Of a stretch of 64,000 nt of DNA, positions 42,486 through 54,500 are shown piece after piece. Source of the stretch: Kalaharituber pfeilii (lineage: Eukaryota; Ascomycota; Pezizomycetes; Pezizales; Pezizaceae); contig WHUZ01000004.1 of assembly GCA_015179045.1 (NCBI GenBank), positions 248,001 to 312,000 on the forward strand, read 5' to 3'. The notes under the pieces are model-generated. The model worked only from the letters and a program-made list of their open reading frames with translations. It was not told where the DNA came from and did no database searches. A program made the position numbers and the translations under genes. How positions within the stretch are numbered: the stretch's first letter is position 1; every line of letters begins with the position of its first letter.

Positions 42486-44317
42486 TTCCCTAGATTAGAG
42501 CCTGAATCTTTGATTATTGTGTGTTAAGTCAGTTTCCCAGATTTGGGGCTGTCCTGGATTAACCATGCAGAAATTTTGTTCTCTGGACGAGATTGATAGA
42601 TAAGATTTTCTTATCTTGACTTCCTTTTTAGGCTAGACCAATGGCTCATCGGGAAGTACGTCATAGTCTGGTTCATCAGAGGCGATCTAATACTTCATCC
42701 ATGCTCGAGTACATCGGGAGCAGGTAGTAGGGAAGCGGCGAGTAGAGTTAGCCCTTCGCGTGAACTATCGAACATGTATAATACTGCTGAGATATTCAGG
42801 GGTTTGTGGCAGATTTTTGGAGAATAGTCTGTGGGGGTATAGGGGAAGCTACAGATACATACCGCCCAATTCACCTCCATTCTCTCGATTTGCAACAGCT
42901 TCCTCCCCAAGCGAGCTATCACGGTCAACGCCACCTTACCCGCCACCCCTCACCCCGCCATGCAACCCACAGGGGTCTGAAAATCATTTACCTTCAGTGA
43001 AGGAACACGTTTAGCATATAGACACAAACAATCCTACCGCATCACAACGTAACCTCTTCCCTCCGCTCCTCGCCGCACCTCCCCCTGCGCCCCCCCCTGC
43101 GCGCGGCGTCTTCCTTCTATAATCGCCGATTCAAAAAAGTAATTCTTCACCTACTCTGTAGAATTCCCAAGGTATGCTGCTGATGTGGAATGGAATGATG
43201 TGGCAAAACAATCACAACTCTGTTTGTTCTCTGACAAGAATTGCTCATAGTACATCGTAACTACGTGCTTTAGAAACTGTAATTCATGCACTTGAATTGC
43301 AACATCGAAGTTTGATTTAGCTATCAGAGTAAGCTAGTTTTAAGAACCACCTGGGTGACATTATTTGATGGCGTCTGCGCCGACTGGGAACGCTCGACGC
43401 CTGAAGCCTTTAGAATAACTTGCCGACATCTGCCCACTGCCCTGTAAGCTTATCTCGATATTGTTTTTATCATATGGAGTTGTGAAGTTGCAATTGCCAT
43501 TCATAAGAGTTACATATCCAAGAATGTGAGAAGTTGCATCTGAAGGGTTGCAATGATAATTGCAGTACTGAGCAAATAGATCTACGTACGACGTAGTTTT
43601 AGATAGCACACTTCCTACTAGGTCAGGGAATCGCCAGCCATGTTATGTATCATGCATGGATCATCTCATAATAGCCCCATCGCCATTATGCACGTTCGCT
43701 CCACATCACCTTACAACCCCACCCAACCACCACCACCACCACCACCACCACCACCACCACCACCACCACCACCACCACCACCACCACCACCACACCCTTC
43801 CATCTTAGTTTTACTTGCACTACACCATGACAACAACCCTACCAATGGCTATGGTTCCACGAAGCGAGCAATTAATTAAGAACCCCCAGCGACCACCAAT
43901 CAGACCGCTGCATTCCGAAGCTCTACATTCGACCTTCCTCTCTAGTCCACAACCAATAACAGCATAGAAACCCATCCAAATCGGGTATTTCCCAATATGG
44001 CTAGACGTCATGCCAGCCAAAGCAAGAAGAGCTACGTGGGGTACGTACAACTTAGGTCGAGCAAACCCACAGATACCTAACGTCCACAGATACCTAACGT
44101 GAGAGAACATTGCAATAATATTATTGCACTGCAAAAACTGTGCCTTTTCATTTCCATTACAATTAAAAAAACCAGTTTTCCTATTGTACTCCAGCTCAGA
44201 TTTACAGATAATCTTGAGTTTTGATATTTTCCTCCCAGAAAGCATCAATATCCCAGTTTCCCATGCTACTTTACCCCTCTAATTTCCCTGTACCTTGCTT
44301 GTTTGATGCTTGTAGAT
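42486..44317. other. Intergenic; (ACC)n microsatellite at 43727-43792
   Basis: No supported gene. The trinucleotide tract has about 22 perfect ACC units. A 17-base block CCACAGATACCTAACGT is duplicated in tandem at about 44070-44101. Confidence 0.55.
43727..43792. repeat. (ACC)n microsatellite
   Basis: An uninterrupted run of about 22 ACC units. It lies in no supported gene, although it happens to be open as a polyproline frame. Confidence 0.9.
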
Positions 44318-45737
44318 TTACAATTGATTGGCGGTATTAAAGTCAACCAAGGCCTCCTTTACACGGGTGCTCATGGTCTTCTCCCCTTCACGGACCCAAA
44401 CTCTAGGACTAACAGGGGAAGATGGTGAGTTATGAATTGGCTGCAGAGAAATGAGGGTTACTTACTCAAAGTACTTCTTGTTGGGCTTATCCTCACCCTC
44501 TGGGTTTCCAACTTGGGACATGACATAGTCCTGTGTGCTTAGTCAGCACCTGTGATAGGCCATATCCGTTTACGGTACTCACTTTCTTCTTGAGCATATA
44601 ATCCCTGATGCCGCAAAGGTAAGCATACTGAAGATCGGTGTCCAAATTGACCTTCACGACACCAGAGTTGATAGCTGTCTTGAATTCTTGCTTCGTTGAT
44701 CCAGATCCACCGTGAAAGACCAAGAACAACGGCTTAGATTCTGAGGAATTGATCTTATCCTTGGTATAGGCTTGGTGCTTGGCCAAAAGCTCTGGATGGA
44801 GCTTGACATTACCTGGCTTATACACACCATGAACATTTCCGAAACCGGCAGCAATCGAAAAGTATGGAGACACTAGAGAGAGCGCAGCATAGACTTCGTA
44901 GATATCCTCTGGCTGAGTGTAAAGCGCTGCGTTGTCAACGCCAGTATTGTCAACACCGTCCTCCTCACCACCAGTAATACCGATTTCCTATTGACTGGCG
45001 TCAGACGAGTGTTATAATGTGATTCATCCGCGGGAAAATTACCATCTCTACCCACTGTTTCATGGGGGCAGCCCTCTGGGCATATTTCTTGGTGATAGCA
45101 ATATTCTCCTCCTTGGGTTCCTCAGAAAGATCAATCATGTGACTTGAAAAGAGGGGCTCTCCGTGCTCGGCGAAGTACTTCTCGTCGGCAGCGAGCATGC
45201 CGTCGAGCCATGGGAGAAGCTTCTTTGCGCAGTGGTCTGTGTGAAGGACAACTGGGATGTCATATGCTGGGGCGATGGCCCGTATGTATTGTGCAGCAGC
45301 TATGGCACCGTTGATGGAAGCGAATTGGTCGGTGTTAGAAACGCCCTAGCTCGGATTAGCTGCTCGCTCGGCAGCTCATATATATATATTTGAAATCAAT
45401 ACCTTTCCAGCAAAGTATGCAGCACCGCCCTGAGAGACCTGAAGGATGATCGGTGATTTGCTATCACGGGCAGCCTCCAATGCAGCAACCGCTGTGGAAG
45501 AAGATGTGACGTTCTAGACAGTTGACGAGTTATTAGTAGCAATTAGAACCCATATTTACAGTGTTGTAACACATACAATTGCAGGAATTGCAAACTCGTG
45601 CTCCCTAGCGTATCTAAAGAGCTGTTTTCTACTGTTAGCCAGAAGAAACAATCATTATTCGTGCCATTACTCACATTCAAAACATCGTCACCAACGATGA
45701 CACCCTTCTTCCTGGTCAAAACATCAAGAACACCCAT
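44318..45737 (-). CDS. fba1: Fructose-bisphosphate aldolase, class II (zinc-dependent)
   Basis: Minus-strand exons are 45737-45675, 45621-45577, 45513-45403, 45345-45043, 44987-44583, 44530-44466 and 44408-44318. Six introns measure 52-63 nt and all phases agree, giving 360 aa, the normal size. It cleaves fructose-1,6-bisphosphate to DHAP and glyceraldehyde-3-phosphate in glycolysis and gluconeogenesis, in the cytosol. Class II markers are HTDHC with the catalytic Asp109 and zinc-binding His110 at the yeast positions, SHMIDLSEEP, AGFGNVHGVY (zinc His), VFHGGSGS and VNLDTDLQYA. A likely 5'-leader intron exists: a GTGAGTAC donor near 45872 and a CTCGCAG acceptor 15 bases before the ATG. Seven coding exons is a lot for this gene in ascomycetes. 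Confidence 0.97.
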
Positions 45738-46436
45738 GATTGTTACTTTGATCTGCGAGAGTTTCATGATCAGTGACTGTTTCGTTGTGGCTTGGTCGGC
45801 ATGAAGTGGAATATGAAAAAATTTCCGGCAACCGAAAGAGATGCACAGAGCCGTGGCGAGAGAGTACTCACAACGAACTAAAACTATTATGATTCAGAGA
45901 AAGGAAGTTGGTATGTGTAGCAGGTTTCGAAGTATGAGATGTCAGGGAGGAAGTGGAGGAGGAGAGGGGGTTATGAAGTCAGCGACAATCCTCGGATGGT
46001 TGGTGTGACGAAAGAGAATCGGAGGGTTAGTCTGGGTCCCTGGTCATACTGGCCCTGCCCTACGCCTGGGTATGACCTCTGCTCTAGCGGTAGGCCGGCT
46101 TGCTCTAGCGTCATTGCATTGCCGCGAGAACCCGCTCAACAAAAGCATTGCTAGCAGAGCAAGCTGCTATATGTACTGGTCATTCGACTAACTGCATCGC
46201 AATCAGCAGATGCGCGAGGGGCAGAGTGCTTTTTCTTCTACCATGTTTACTGCTAAGTGCAACAGCTAATGCGCAGGAGCCGCCTAGCACACCTGACTGC
46301 TAATGACCATGCTAAACGTCGTGCTATGTTCTTGGAGGTTTCGATAGAGACGGACATGAGGAAATAAGAAATAACCCGCCTTAACGAATAAAATACAATG
46401 GAAATAAAAAAGAAAAAAGAAAAAAAAAAAGAAAAA

Positions 46437-46467
<31 letters not shown>

Positions 46468-46596
46468 GAAAGAAAGTAAGAAAGAAAGAGAAAAATAGAA
46501 CTGCAACAAGAAAAGAGTAATGGGGAATTACGTTGCGCAGCCTCCATTCTGCACTGCTCTGGTTTCGTATTGCACCTCGGCTCAAAGTGAGCCTGT
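45738..46596. other. aldolase promoter side; long A-rich tract
   Basis: Contains the probable aldolase leader intron (about 45752-45872) and an A/G-only tract with only a few interruptions at about 46408-46497. The tract sits just downstream of the bL9m stop codon, so it lies in or near that gene's 3' flank. Confidence 0.5.
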
Positions 46597-47472
46597 CTAT
46601 TCCGACGATGCCTGCGCAACAGTTTCCCCGGCAACTGACGCCTGTCTCGACACCACAATTTTCCGAGAAATTGCCTTCTTTTCCATTTTGATCTCGAACT
46701 TAAATGTACCGAGTCGCTGTATCTTGTCCATTTTCTCGTTTTGTTTTCCCTTCATCCCCATCAAGGTAATGTGCTCTGTTTTAATAACCACCCGGCTCAC
46801 ATCTCCTTCACCAGCAGCCACCATCGCTCTGAGAGCAGAGGCAACATCTGCGGTGGTAATTGACCCGTGAAGACTGGTATCATTTTCTGAGATGGTAGAG
46901 CGACCAAACTCGATGCTTTCAGGAAGCAAAGCATTTAATAGACGCATAGATATTTCAGGCTACAACAATGTAGTCGGATCAGCATTCGGATAATAAAGGT
47001 AGGTCTACCCAAACGTACCGATAAAATATCGAGTCCCACTGTTGAGGTCTTCCTGTCCTTCGTCTCAGGAATGAAACTGAGGTCTCGCTCCGTCACAATA
47101 TCACCCCTATTGATATTCTTCAAGTCATGATAGGACAGGTACTTTGCCAGCCCTTGAGGAAACCAGAGATCTATGTTGGGCAAATCGAGTGAGCTGACGA
47201 AACCACGGTGGTGCTGGCCAAGTCGGGTTTACGAACTGCGCATTCTTCCTCTGGCTACGGGCATGATAGTTCCTGGAAAGAAGGGCGGTAAGTGAGACAG
47301 TAGAAGTCACAACTAAGGAAATGAAGATGTCACCTTTCCGTCCAAATTTTGGAATATCCTTGAGGAGCTGTACCGTAATTGTTGGGTCCCGTGCCAGCTT
47401 CTTCGCCCCTCGAACTTGCTGGGCGGATGCCCCGCCTAATCTGGCGCCAATCCATTTTAACGATAGGATCAT
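46597..47472 (-). CDS. Mitochondrial ribosomal protein bL9m (MRPL50-type)
   Basis: Minus-strand exons are 47472-47334, 47272-47237 (36 nt), 47170-47019 and 46959-46597. Introns are 61, 66 and 59 nt and phases agree, giving 229 aa. Spliced, the L9 signature reads VQLLKDIPKFGRKGTIMPVA followed by RGRMRNLWFPQGLAKYL. This is the G..V.V..GYxRNxLxP motif by which bacterial L9 binds 23S rRNA, in its fungal mitochondrial form. The basic N terminus (MILSLKWIGARLGGASAQQ) looks like a mitochondrial presequence. The C-terminal half (FGRSTISENDTSLHGSITT, GTFKFEIKM) resembles the L9 C-terminal domain, with GSIT conserved. An in-frame ATG at 47559 would add 29 residues, but the shorter start gives the cleaner presequence. 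Confidence 0.88.
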
Positions 47473-48961
47473 AGTGGAGAACTTCAATACAAACGGAGGA
47501 TCACCGAGATTTGATTTCGAGATAGTGCCGAAAGCAAAATGATTTGCGGGTCCTGTCACGTGAGGCTGGGCGATGGGGATACCTCAAGGTAGAAAATTTC
47601 TGCGGTGGTAATGAGACAAGCCTTGGAATTGCCACAACCGAGCCCTATGATAGCGACGCAAGCGCAGGGGCTTGGCATAATACTTCATCATGAACCTTGA
47701 GACTCAAGCCTAATTGCAGGTCGTGACCTTCCGGCCTAACCAGACTAGTGGCTAAGGGGGTTCCACAACCTGAAGAATCAGTCTCGAACCATATAGTCTG
47801 CTTCGAGATTGTTTCGAGACTACCTGAAGCTATAATGGTAGTTGGTTATTCGATTTAACTTCATTATCATGATCCTCAAATAAGTACCACTGGTCTATGT
47901 TGATTGTCTGATCCTGGGAAGATTTTGGGAGCTGCAGAGAACAATAACAAAGTTCCCCAACAGGAACCGTTCATATATTCAGGGTGATAGAGGGCCAATA
48001 TGTCCCAAACCTAAGTTCATCCTTCCATTGTTGATTTGGGCAGACCAAGCCTCCGGAAAGGTTTGATCATTGGCCCCAGAGGAAGAGCATACGAACTTTC
48101 AACTGGTCCGTCCCGGCTCCAGTTCTCATCTTATATGAACTCGGATGCAGAACACACCCGAGCCCAGAATGAAAGCAAGAGTGCCCCGGGCTTGGAACAA
48201 GCCGGGGCGTGGGAAACGGGGGCTACATCTTCGCGACACAGACTAATTGACATCCCACGTTATCTCTTATTAAGAGAAGGGCTATGACAACTCAAGAGTG
48301 TGCGAGTTAAAGCTGAAATGGATCATCAAAGGGCATTTATCTAACACGAATAAGAGAGAACAGCGGAAATCATACTTGTATTGCTAAATTGACAACTGCT
48401 AGATAGGTAATAACCAGGATATCTTGCCACCAATTAAAAATAATAGAGTGGGAAAACTACCAGAAATTTAAGCTGTGGTCGAGCGAGATTATAGAGTATT
48501 GACGCGAAGTTCGGTGTTGATGACCTTCTAAAATGTGAGATTGGAAGCGAAGAAACTGAGGATGATATGAACAAAATTTTTCCTAAAGATGAATTTCGAT
48601 GCCAAGAACTCAACAGCATAATGAGTTAAAATCATGACAGGATCTCTGGACCCTTGGTCGGGCAGGATCAGTGGGGCCACAGAACCAGACTTGGGTTGTA
48701 GCCTTGTTTTTGACGCATAGAACTTCTAAGAGTGAACCAGATTATTAAAGTAAATGTAAGAAATTGCTATGCTGAAGGCAGCTTCGCATACGTAATCTCG
48801 TCTATTAGTACAGTAGTCCTGTAACTGTTCTCGTGCCCAGACTCTCTTGGCACGCTCAAATAATTCGCCGGACATTTACACTCCAACATAATCTTGCATG
48901 AATCATCGATTTTTCCACTCCCTTTTCGTGACCTCTCTCGGTGGTGGCCACAGCAGTGTTA
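47473..48961. other. Intergenic, no gene seen
   Basis: About 1.5 kb upstream of bL9m; no coding signal. It ends at the TA that flanks the MITE. Confidence 0.5.
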
Positions 48962-49382
48962 CAGTTTTCCCTTGCTATACCGGACCTCGTTGTACCGGAA
49001 ACCTTGCTATACCGGATGCTCTCAGGTTGCTACATCCCGCTCCCATACAAAACTCTCTTGCTATACCGGACGCACTAAGATTACCGGACCGGACAGGAAT
49101 TACCAAGCACTTAACCCCCTGTCTCCATACAACTAATATTTGCTATACCGGATACACTAACATGATACATCCAATCTTGGCTATCCCACATTGCATTCAC
49201 CTTCAGATGCTTACTAAACTTAACATTACATAATAAAATTAGGCTGTCGTTGTTCCCAATTGCATTATTTTTGCTGCCCATCCCTATTCTGTTCTGCCAA
49301 GCATTTTATTCTATAACGGAACCTTGCTATACCGGACGAAAAAGGCCAGATTTTACAGATCCGGTATAGCAAGGGAAAACTG
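48962..49382. mobile_element. Pogo/Tigger-type MITE, 421 bp, TA target duplication
   Basis: The ends are perfect inverted repeats of at least 23 bp, starting CAGTTTTCCCTTGCTATACC at 48962 and ending with its reverse complement at 49382. TA lies on both sides (48960-48961, 49383-49384). No ORF of note. The inner part repeats the motif TTGCTATACCGGA in direct orientation several times (about 49006, 49051, 49140, 49323). The TA duplication and CAGT-type termini are typical of pogo/Tigger-derived MITEs. The termini do not match the 31.5-34.5 kb pogo-like family, so this is a second family. Confidence 0.88.
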
Positions 49383-49384
49383 TA

Positions 49385-49821
49385 TGTATATACATAATCT
49401 CGTAACCAGAATTAGTCAGCGGTCGCATGAAATCTGAGAGGCGCTGGTTACGAGATTACATACATACTCGAGTATGAGTACTTGTAGTCTTGGAGCAGGC
49501 TCCATTCTCCGTACGGTACACAAATGTCAGCACTGTCATTGGTCAATGCTGCAAAGCCACAGAGTGGCCCTTAGCATCTACCACTCCGTCGCTCTTGCGG
49601 TCACCCTTATTCTTCCGAGCTCAAAGAGAAAAAAAATTTCCTGCTTTACTACAACGGCGCCAACATAAAATCTCTCGTCTGACCCACCCACACACCTTTC
49701 CACTCTCTTTCGAAAACCCTGAACATCGTCATCTACAACTCATAACGAAGTTACGAACTTCACGCTCGCTTACCATCTCCATTACTCTTTTCAACACCTT
49801 AAACTCCATTTTCTAGACATA
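49385..49821. other. Cytochrome c promoter and leader, pyrimidine-rich
   Basis: Contains the region upstream of the cytochrome c ATG. The last 150 bases are C/T/A-rich (CTTTCCACTCTCTTTCG, CTTAAACTCC), typical of a highly expressed fungal gene leader. Confidence 0.5.
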
Positions 49822-50306
49822 ATGCCTTTCGCCGAGGGTATGTGGTGTACTGCTTGCTTTCCGCCAGCTGGCCTCTTCTCCTTGCCGGTCAGCACTCAAG
49901 TAATTCATTACAATTCCTAATAAGTGTGTCCTTAACAGGTGACAACGCTAAGGGTGCCAATCTCTTCAAGACTAGGTGCCAACAATGCCACACTCTTGAA
50001 GAGGGAGGTCAGAACAAAGTCGGACCTAATCTCTTCGGCCTTTTTGGGCGCAAGTCTGGCCAGGTTGAGGGTTTCCAGTATACCGATGCCAACAAGCAGA
50101 AGGGTGTCGTATGGAATGAGGACACTCTTTTTGAGTACCTTGAGAACCCGAAGAAGTACATCCCCGGTACCAAGATGGCCTTTGGTGGTTTGAAGAAGGA
50201 GAAGGACAGGAACGACCTTATTACGTATGTTCTTCTTTTGCTGTGAACCAGACGACAGCATTGGCTAACAATCTGACTCAGTTTCTTGAGGAACAACACC
50301 AAGTAA
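49822..50306 (+). CDS. cycA: Cytochrome c
   Basis: Exons are 49822-49837 (16 nt), 49939-50224 and 50282-50306. Introns are 101 nt (GTATGT...AACAG) and 57 nt (GTATGT...CTCAG), giving 108 aa, the usual fungal length. It carries electrons from complex III to complex IV in the intermembrane space. CQQCH binds heme covalently, with His as axial ligand. [25 protein letters not shown] and [20 protein letters not shown] (axial Met) follow. The final exon supplies FLRNNTK. The N terminus is [18 protein letters not shown]. Confidence 0.98.
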
Positions 50307-51546
50307 ATTGGCATTTTTTCTCTCCTGACAGTCCTCCTTCAGTCTCGAACCGACCTCCTTTAAGCCGGTTCCATCGATCAATAACATAACTCCTAATTAA
50401 CCTTTCAACCACCCGACTATGAAAACTGGGCTGTATTTACAATGGGTTTTACGGCGTAGTGTCTCAAGTTAATTTTTGTGTTTTGTCCAATCTCTCATCT
50501 CATCTCTTTTTATTTTTTTCTTTTTCCCAGTATAGACATTAGAAAGTACTCTTCTTTGTTCTTTGGTGTAACGGGAAGCATACTTGGTTGTATATATCTT
50601 GTACAATAGGGATACTCTAGAAGAAGCAATGCCTTGGAGCAACCGCTTTGGTGGCAGTGAGATATCTTGTTCGTCGTTGAATATATCTTGTGGAAATTGG
50701 TAACCAGGAAGATTGTGTGGTTGTGGCGATATCGTTGGGGCCGGATTCACGCATAGTACCCCGTTGCTCTACACCTCAAGACTGGAGGTTGTATACAAAA
50801 ATTTCAATCCTACAATGTAAAGTCTCTCTTGGCAGAGCTCTGAGCAGAGCTTTGGATGTGACATGGCCATACATGGCATCACGTGAAGGCATACCTTTCA
50901 AGTAGCAGTGCAGGCGATTCGAGCTTAGAGAATTCGATATGATTTCATACATGGCCTCCCCCGTTTTTCTCTGCATCTTCTGCGGTAAAGTATGTGAGGA
51001 TTGCGTTAGTACTGGAATTTTTCAATTTTTCAATTTTGTATCAAATTTATTTTCTTCACGACTTGGTTGGCGGTGGCGTCATATTAGTCCCCTGACCAGC
51101 GTCATGTGTCGCGCGTGGTGGCAGCTTCTCACTTGCAAGCATATTCCTTAGACACTTGTAAATCTGCATTCTCTTGCATAAGTGGATGCTCCTTCCTATG
51201 CTTCAAGCTATCATGCATATAGGTTAAGTCACCTGCTCAGAAGCTCCGACGTCCATTAACTGCTTCGCAGAAGGATCAATCACCAATCGGCGCCGCGTCG
51301 TACTCTCGCGTGCAATTACAATCCACCCCACTGCACTGCGCCCTCGCGGGGACCGTCTTCCTCATTCCCACCCGTTCACCCCCCAACCAGCCCCCCATCA
51401 ACCCCCCCTTCCCCCTCCCCCTCCCCCTCCCCCCCCATCCCCCCCCATCACTCCCCACGCCCCTCCATATCTCTCCCGTACGCTGTTATATCTCCGGCTC
51501 ACCTTCGACCAAGTGCGCCCCCATCCCCTCCATTGTGCGCTGGCCA
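50307..51546. other. Intergenic, no gene seen
   Basis: No supported gene. A C-rich tract at about 51400-51450 precedes the TRAPPC11 start and keeps an upstream in-frame extension (from 51310) open, but it is Pro-rich filler and probably leader. Confidence 0.5.
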
Positions 51547-54500
51547 ATGGATGCATATCCTCCCAGCTATGTTGAGCACAATGTCCCACTGCTTGTGCTG
51601 TCCGGCCTGCGAAGTACCACCGATGATGCTGCCCAAGCGGGCGCCCCAACTCACATCGCCTGCCCTATTCCGCCGCTCGATACCCCTCTAGCTAATACAT
51701 TGCTGAGATGCTTTCTGGCGACCAATGCGTCCGGGATCTGGTCTGGGAAGCCAGATCGCAGCCAGCGCACCAGAGGACCGGCTCCAGTTTTTAGGATTAA
51801 GGCCGTAGGACGGGTGGGTTTTTGCCAATACAGCTCCAAGGCCTTCTCTGCTCACTCGCTTGGAAATAGGACTACTATTTTCCGCCTCGAAAGGCCAACC
51901 CGCCGCCATTGGCTGCCCCTACTTCCCCAACTCCTGAAGCTCTCCCGTCACGCACGCTTCATTCCCCGCTCTCACCGCATTCACCGCAGTCTCCACTGTT
52001 CCCAGATGGTGTCATGACCCATCTCTGGCTGTCCAAGCATCAGGATTTGGTACCAGCGGCCTTCATCTCCTGCTTTGAGCTATTCACCGAGGCCGCAGAC
52101 AGTGCTACCCAAGCCCAGAAGGACAATGAACTTATTAAAGCAATAAATGACCTCAAGAGGCAATTTGGAACATCGACATCAACAAATATCGCAGGCTCTG
52201 GTTCCCCCACAGAGACAAATGCACGCCGTACAAGATTTGCGGTGATAATAATTTCTGAGAAATCTGTTCTCCATTCACCAGAAATCGATGAGCGGCTCGG
52301 TATAATTCGGCGTGCTACCGGCCTGGACAACAATTCTACATTTTTCTTCCTACCCTCGCCATCCACTCCTATAGAGATGCAGGCATTTGCTAAAAATGTA
52401 CAGCTTCGACTGTTTCCATCGTGCTTGGAATACTACCGCGATCTTTCCAAACATTGTCGGCGAAAACGGAAAAACCCAATTCCATCTCCAACTGTACCCC
52501 CAACCACAGCCTCTACGGCTCTCTCAGATGCCGGGTGGGGAATTCGATATGAAATCAAACTTGGCATATTTGCTGAGTTTAGACAAGAGATGGATGCTGC
52601 AGCTAGGAGTTATGAAACTGCATATGAGAGTCTAATTTCTAACATTTTCTCTGTCACTAATTCTTGGAGTGAGAGATGGAATGAGGCAAGGCTTTTGGTG
52701 GACATGCTGACACTTAGGGCGGTGAGATGCGCCCTATGGCTTGAATCTTGGACAGGCGCTGTGAGACGATGGGAGTACCACATAAAAAAAATGAGAGTTC
52801 TCATTGATATTAAGGGCAAAGGAACAGAGACGTGCGTAAGAAAAGAAAGAATCATGGTGTGCATTATTTGGCCATACACTGACAAGGAAGGTTATAGTTA
52901 CGGCTTTGCAGCTTGGATGGCGATTTGGAACAGAGCATTTGCAGAATTGATACAAGCTGCTAACATACATATTTTTGCACCAGTTGCCCCTGAGGCATCT
53001 AATGCTTTGGTTCCGTCAGTAGTAACGAACCCAGATATGCAAGTATATGCACCTCCAGAAAAGGCAATACAACTATCCGACAAGGTTAGACCACAAGAGC
53101 ATCTCCACCACTCAGGATTTTATTACCTTGCAGCCGCAAATTATGCCGCCGACAGGCACACTAGAATCCTGAAATATGCAGAAGCTGAACCATATGATGA
53201 CTACCTCTGTTATCCCCCGAATGAAGAATCAACAAAAGTAGATCACTACGGAATTCAAATAGAGCTTTTTGAGTTGGCCAAGAAAGAGTTTACATCCAGG
53301 GGACAAAAGCGAATGGCGGACATGATATCTCATAATATTGCAAGACTCAAAGTGGAAAGAGCAAAAGGAACTGATCTGGAAGAATCATTGGCATTGTTGA
53401 GAGAACTCTGCACAGGCTATAGACAGGAAAATTGGATACCACTGCTAGAAGAGGTACTCTGGAGAATGGTGGATTGTTCGAAGAGAAGTGGAGATAGCAG
53501 CGCACAAATTGTCGCTGAACTGGAACTGCTGTCATCACGGTTTCAAAAAAGGCCAGGCTGGACGTATGATCTCATGAAGTGCCTCGAAGCTACTAAGAAT
53601 GGAATAGTTAGGCCAGTAATAACATTGAGGGAAGAGGATGTCATACCATTTTGTAAGTTTAGGCTGTTCCGAAGTGTAATATTAATAGCCCTACTGATGG
53701 CGTATGCTCCAATACAAGTCTCGGCTTCGTTCACGTTCAAAACACCAGAAGCGTGTGTTGCAGATGCTGTAGTCTCTCAATTAGTTATGGCCTCAAATGC
53801 CCATAAGGGTTCAGCCCCAGTGGTTTGGTCAAGAATAAGGATAAATATTGAAGGAAGCATGAAAGCAATTATCTTGACTCATGAGTCTACCACTTTATTA
53901 ACACCGCCAGATACACATAATATTCGATATATAGACATTCAGGGGAAGCTTCAGGAGCAGATATTAAACTCTGATAAAGCTACACACTCACCATCTTCAC
54001 CCAAAGCATTTTTGAAAGCGGCAACTGATCTTTCACTTTATCCGGGCGAGACAAAAATTATTGAGTTATCCACTATATTACGAGAAGCAGGCGAGGCCAA
54101 AGCCATCACTGCAGTATTTGAACTATCAGACGAACGCCCTAGGCTGGAAATCGTGGTTGAATTACAATTATATAATGAGGGATGGACTGATGATTTGGGA
54201 ATTGGGAAAAATGTTGGATTTGGTAGCAGGAACAGAAGCCATGGAGAGATCACGCTCAGTGGCGGAAATTCGGCCTGGTGGATGAAAGACAGACAAGGAA
54301 GATTTAGAAAAAAGCCCGTCAGAAGTGAGCAACCAGCTAGTTTGAGGTAAAGATCACGTAACTCTAATCATTGACTGAGAGACTAAGTTGTGACAGGATA
54401 TTACCGAAACCTCCAAAGATAGATCTTGTCTTTGCAGGCCTGCATATTCCTGCGTTTTTGGATGAAACTATTGAAGTGAAGTTTGAAATTTGTAACTATG

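Noticed and set aside
43361..43609. 82-codon minus-strand ORF (CNYHCNPSDATSHILGYVTL)
   Set aside because: Length within chance expectation and no signal peptide or motif. A small secreted protein was considered, but the N terminus is not hydrophobic.
43727..43792. CRISPR-like regular array
   Set aside because: It is a simple trinucleotide repeat without spacers, and the organism is a eukaryote.
43640..43879. 79-codon polyproline ORF
   Set aside because: Open only because of the (ACC)n microsatellite.
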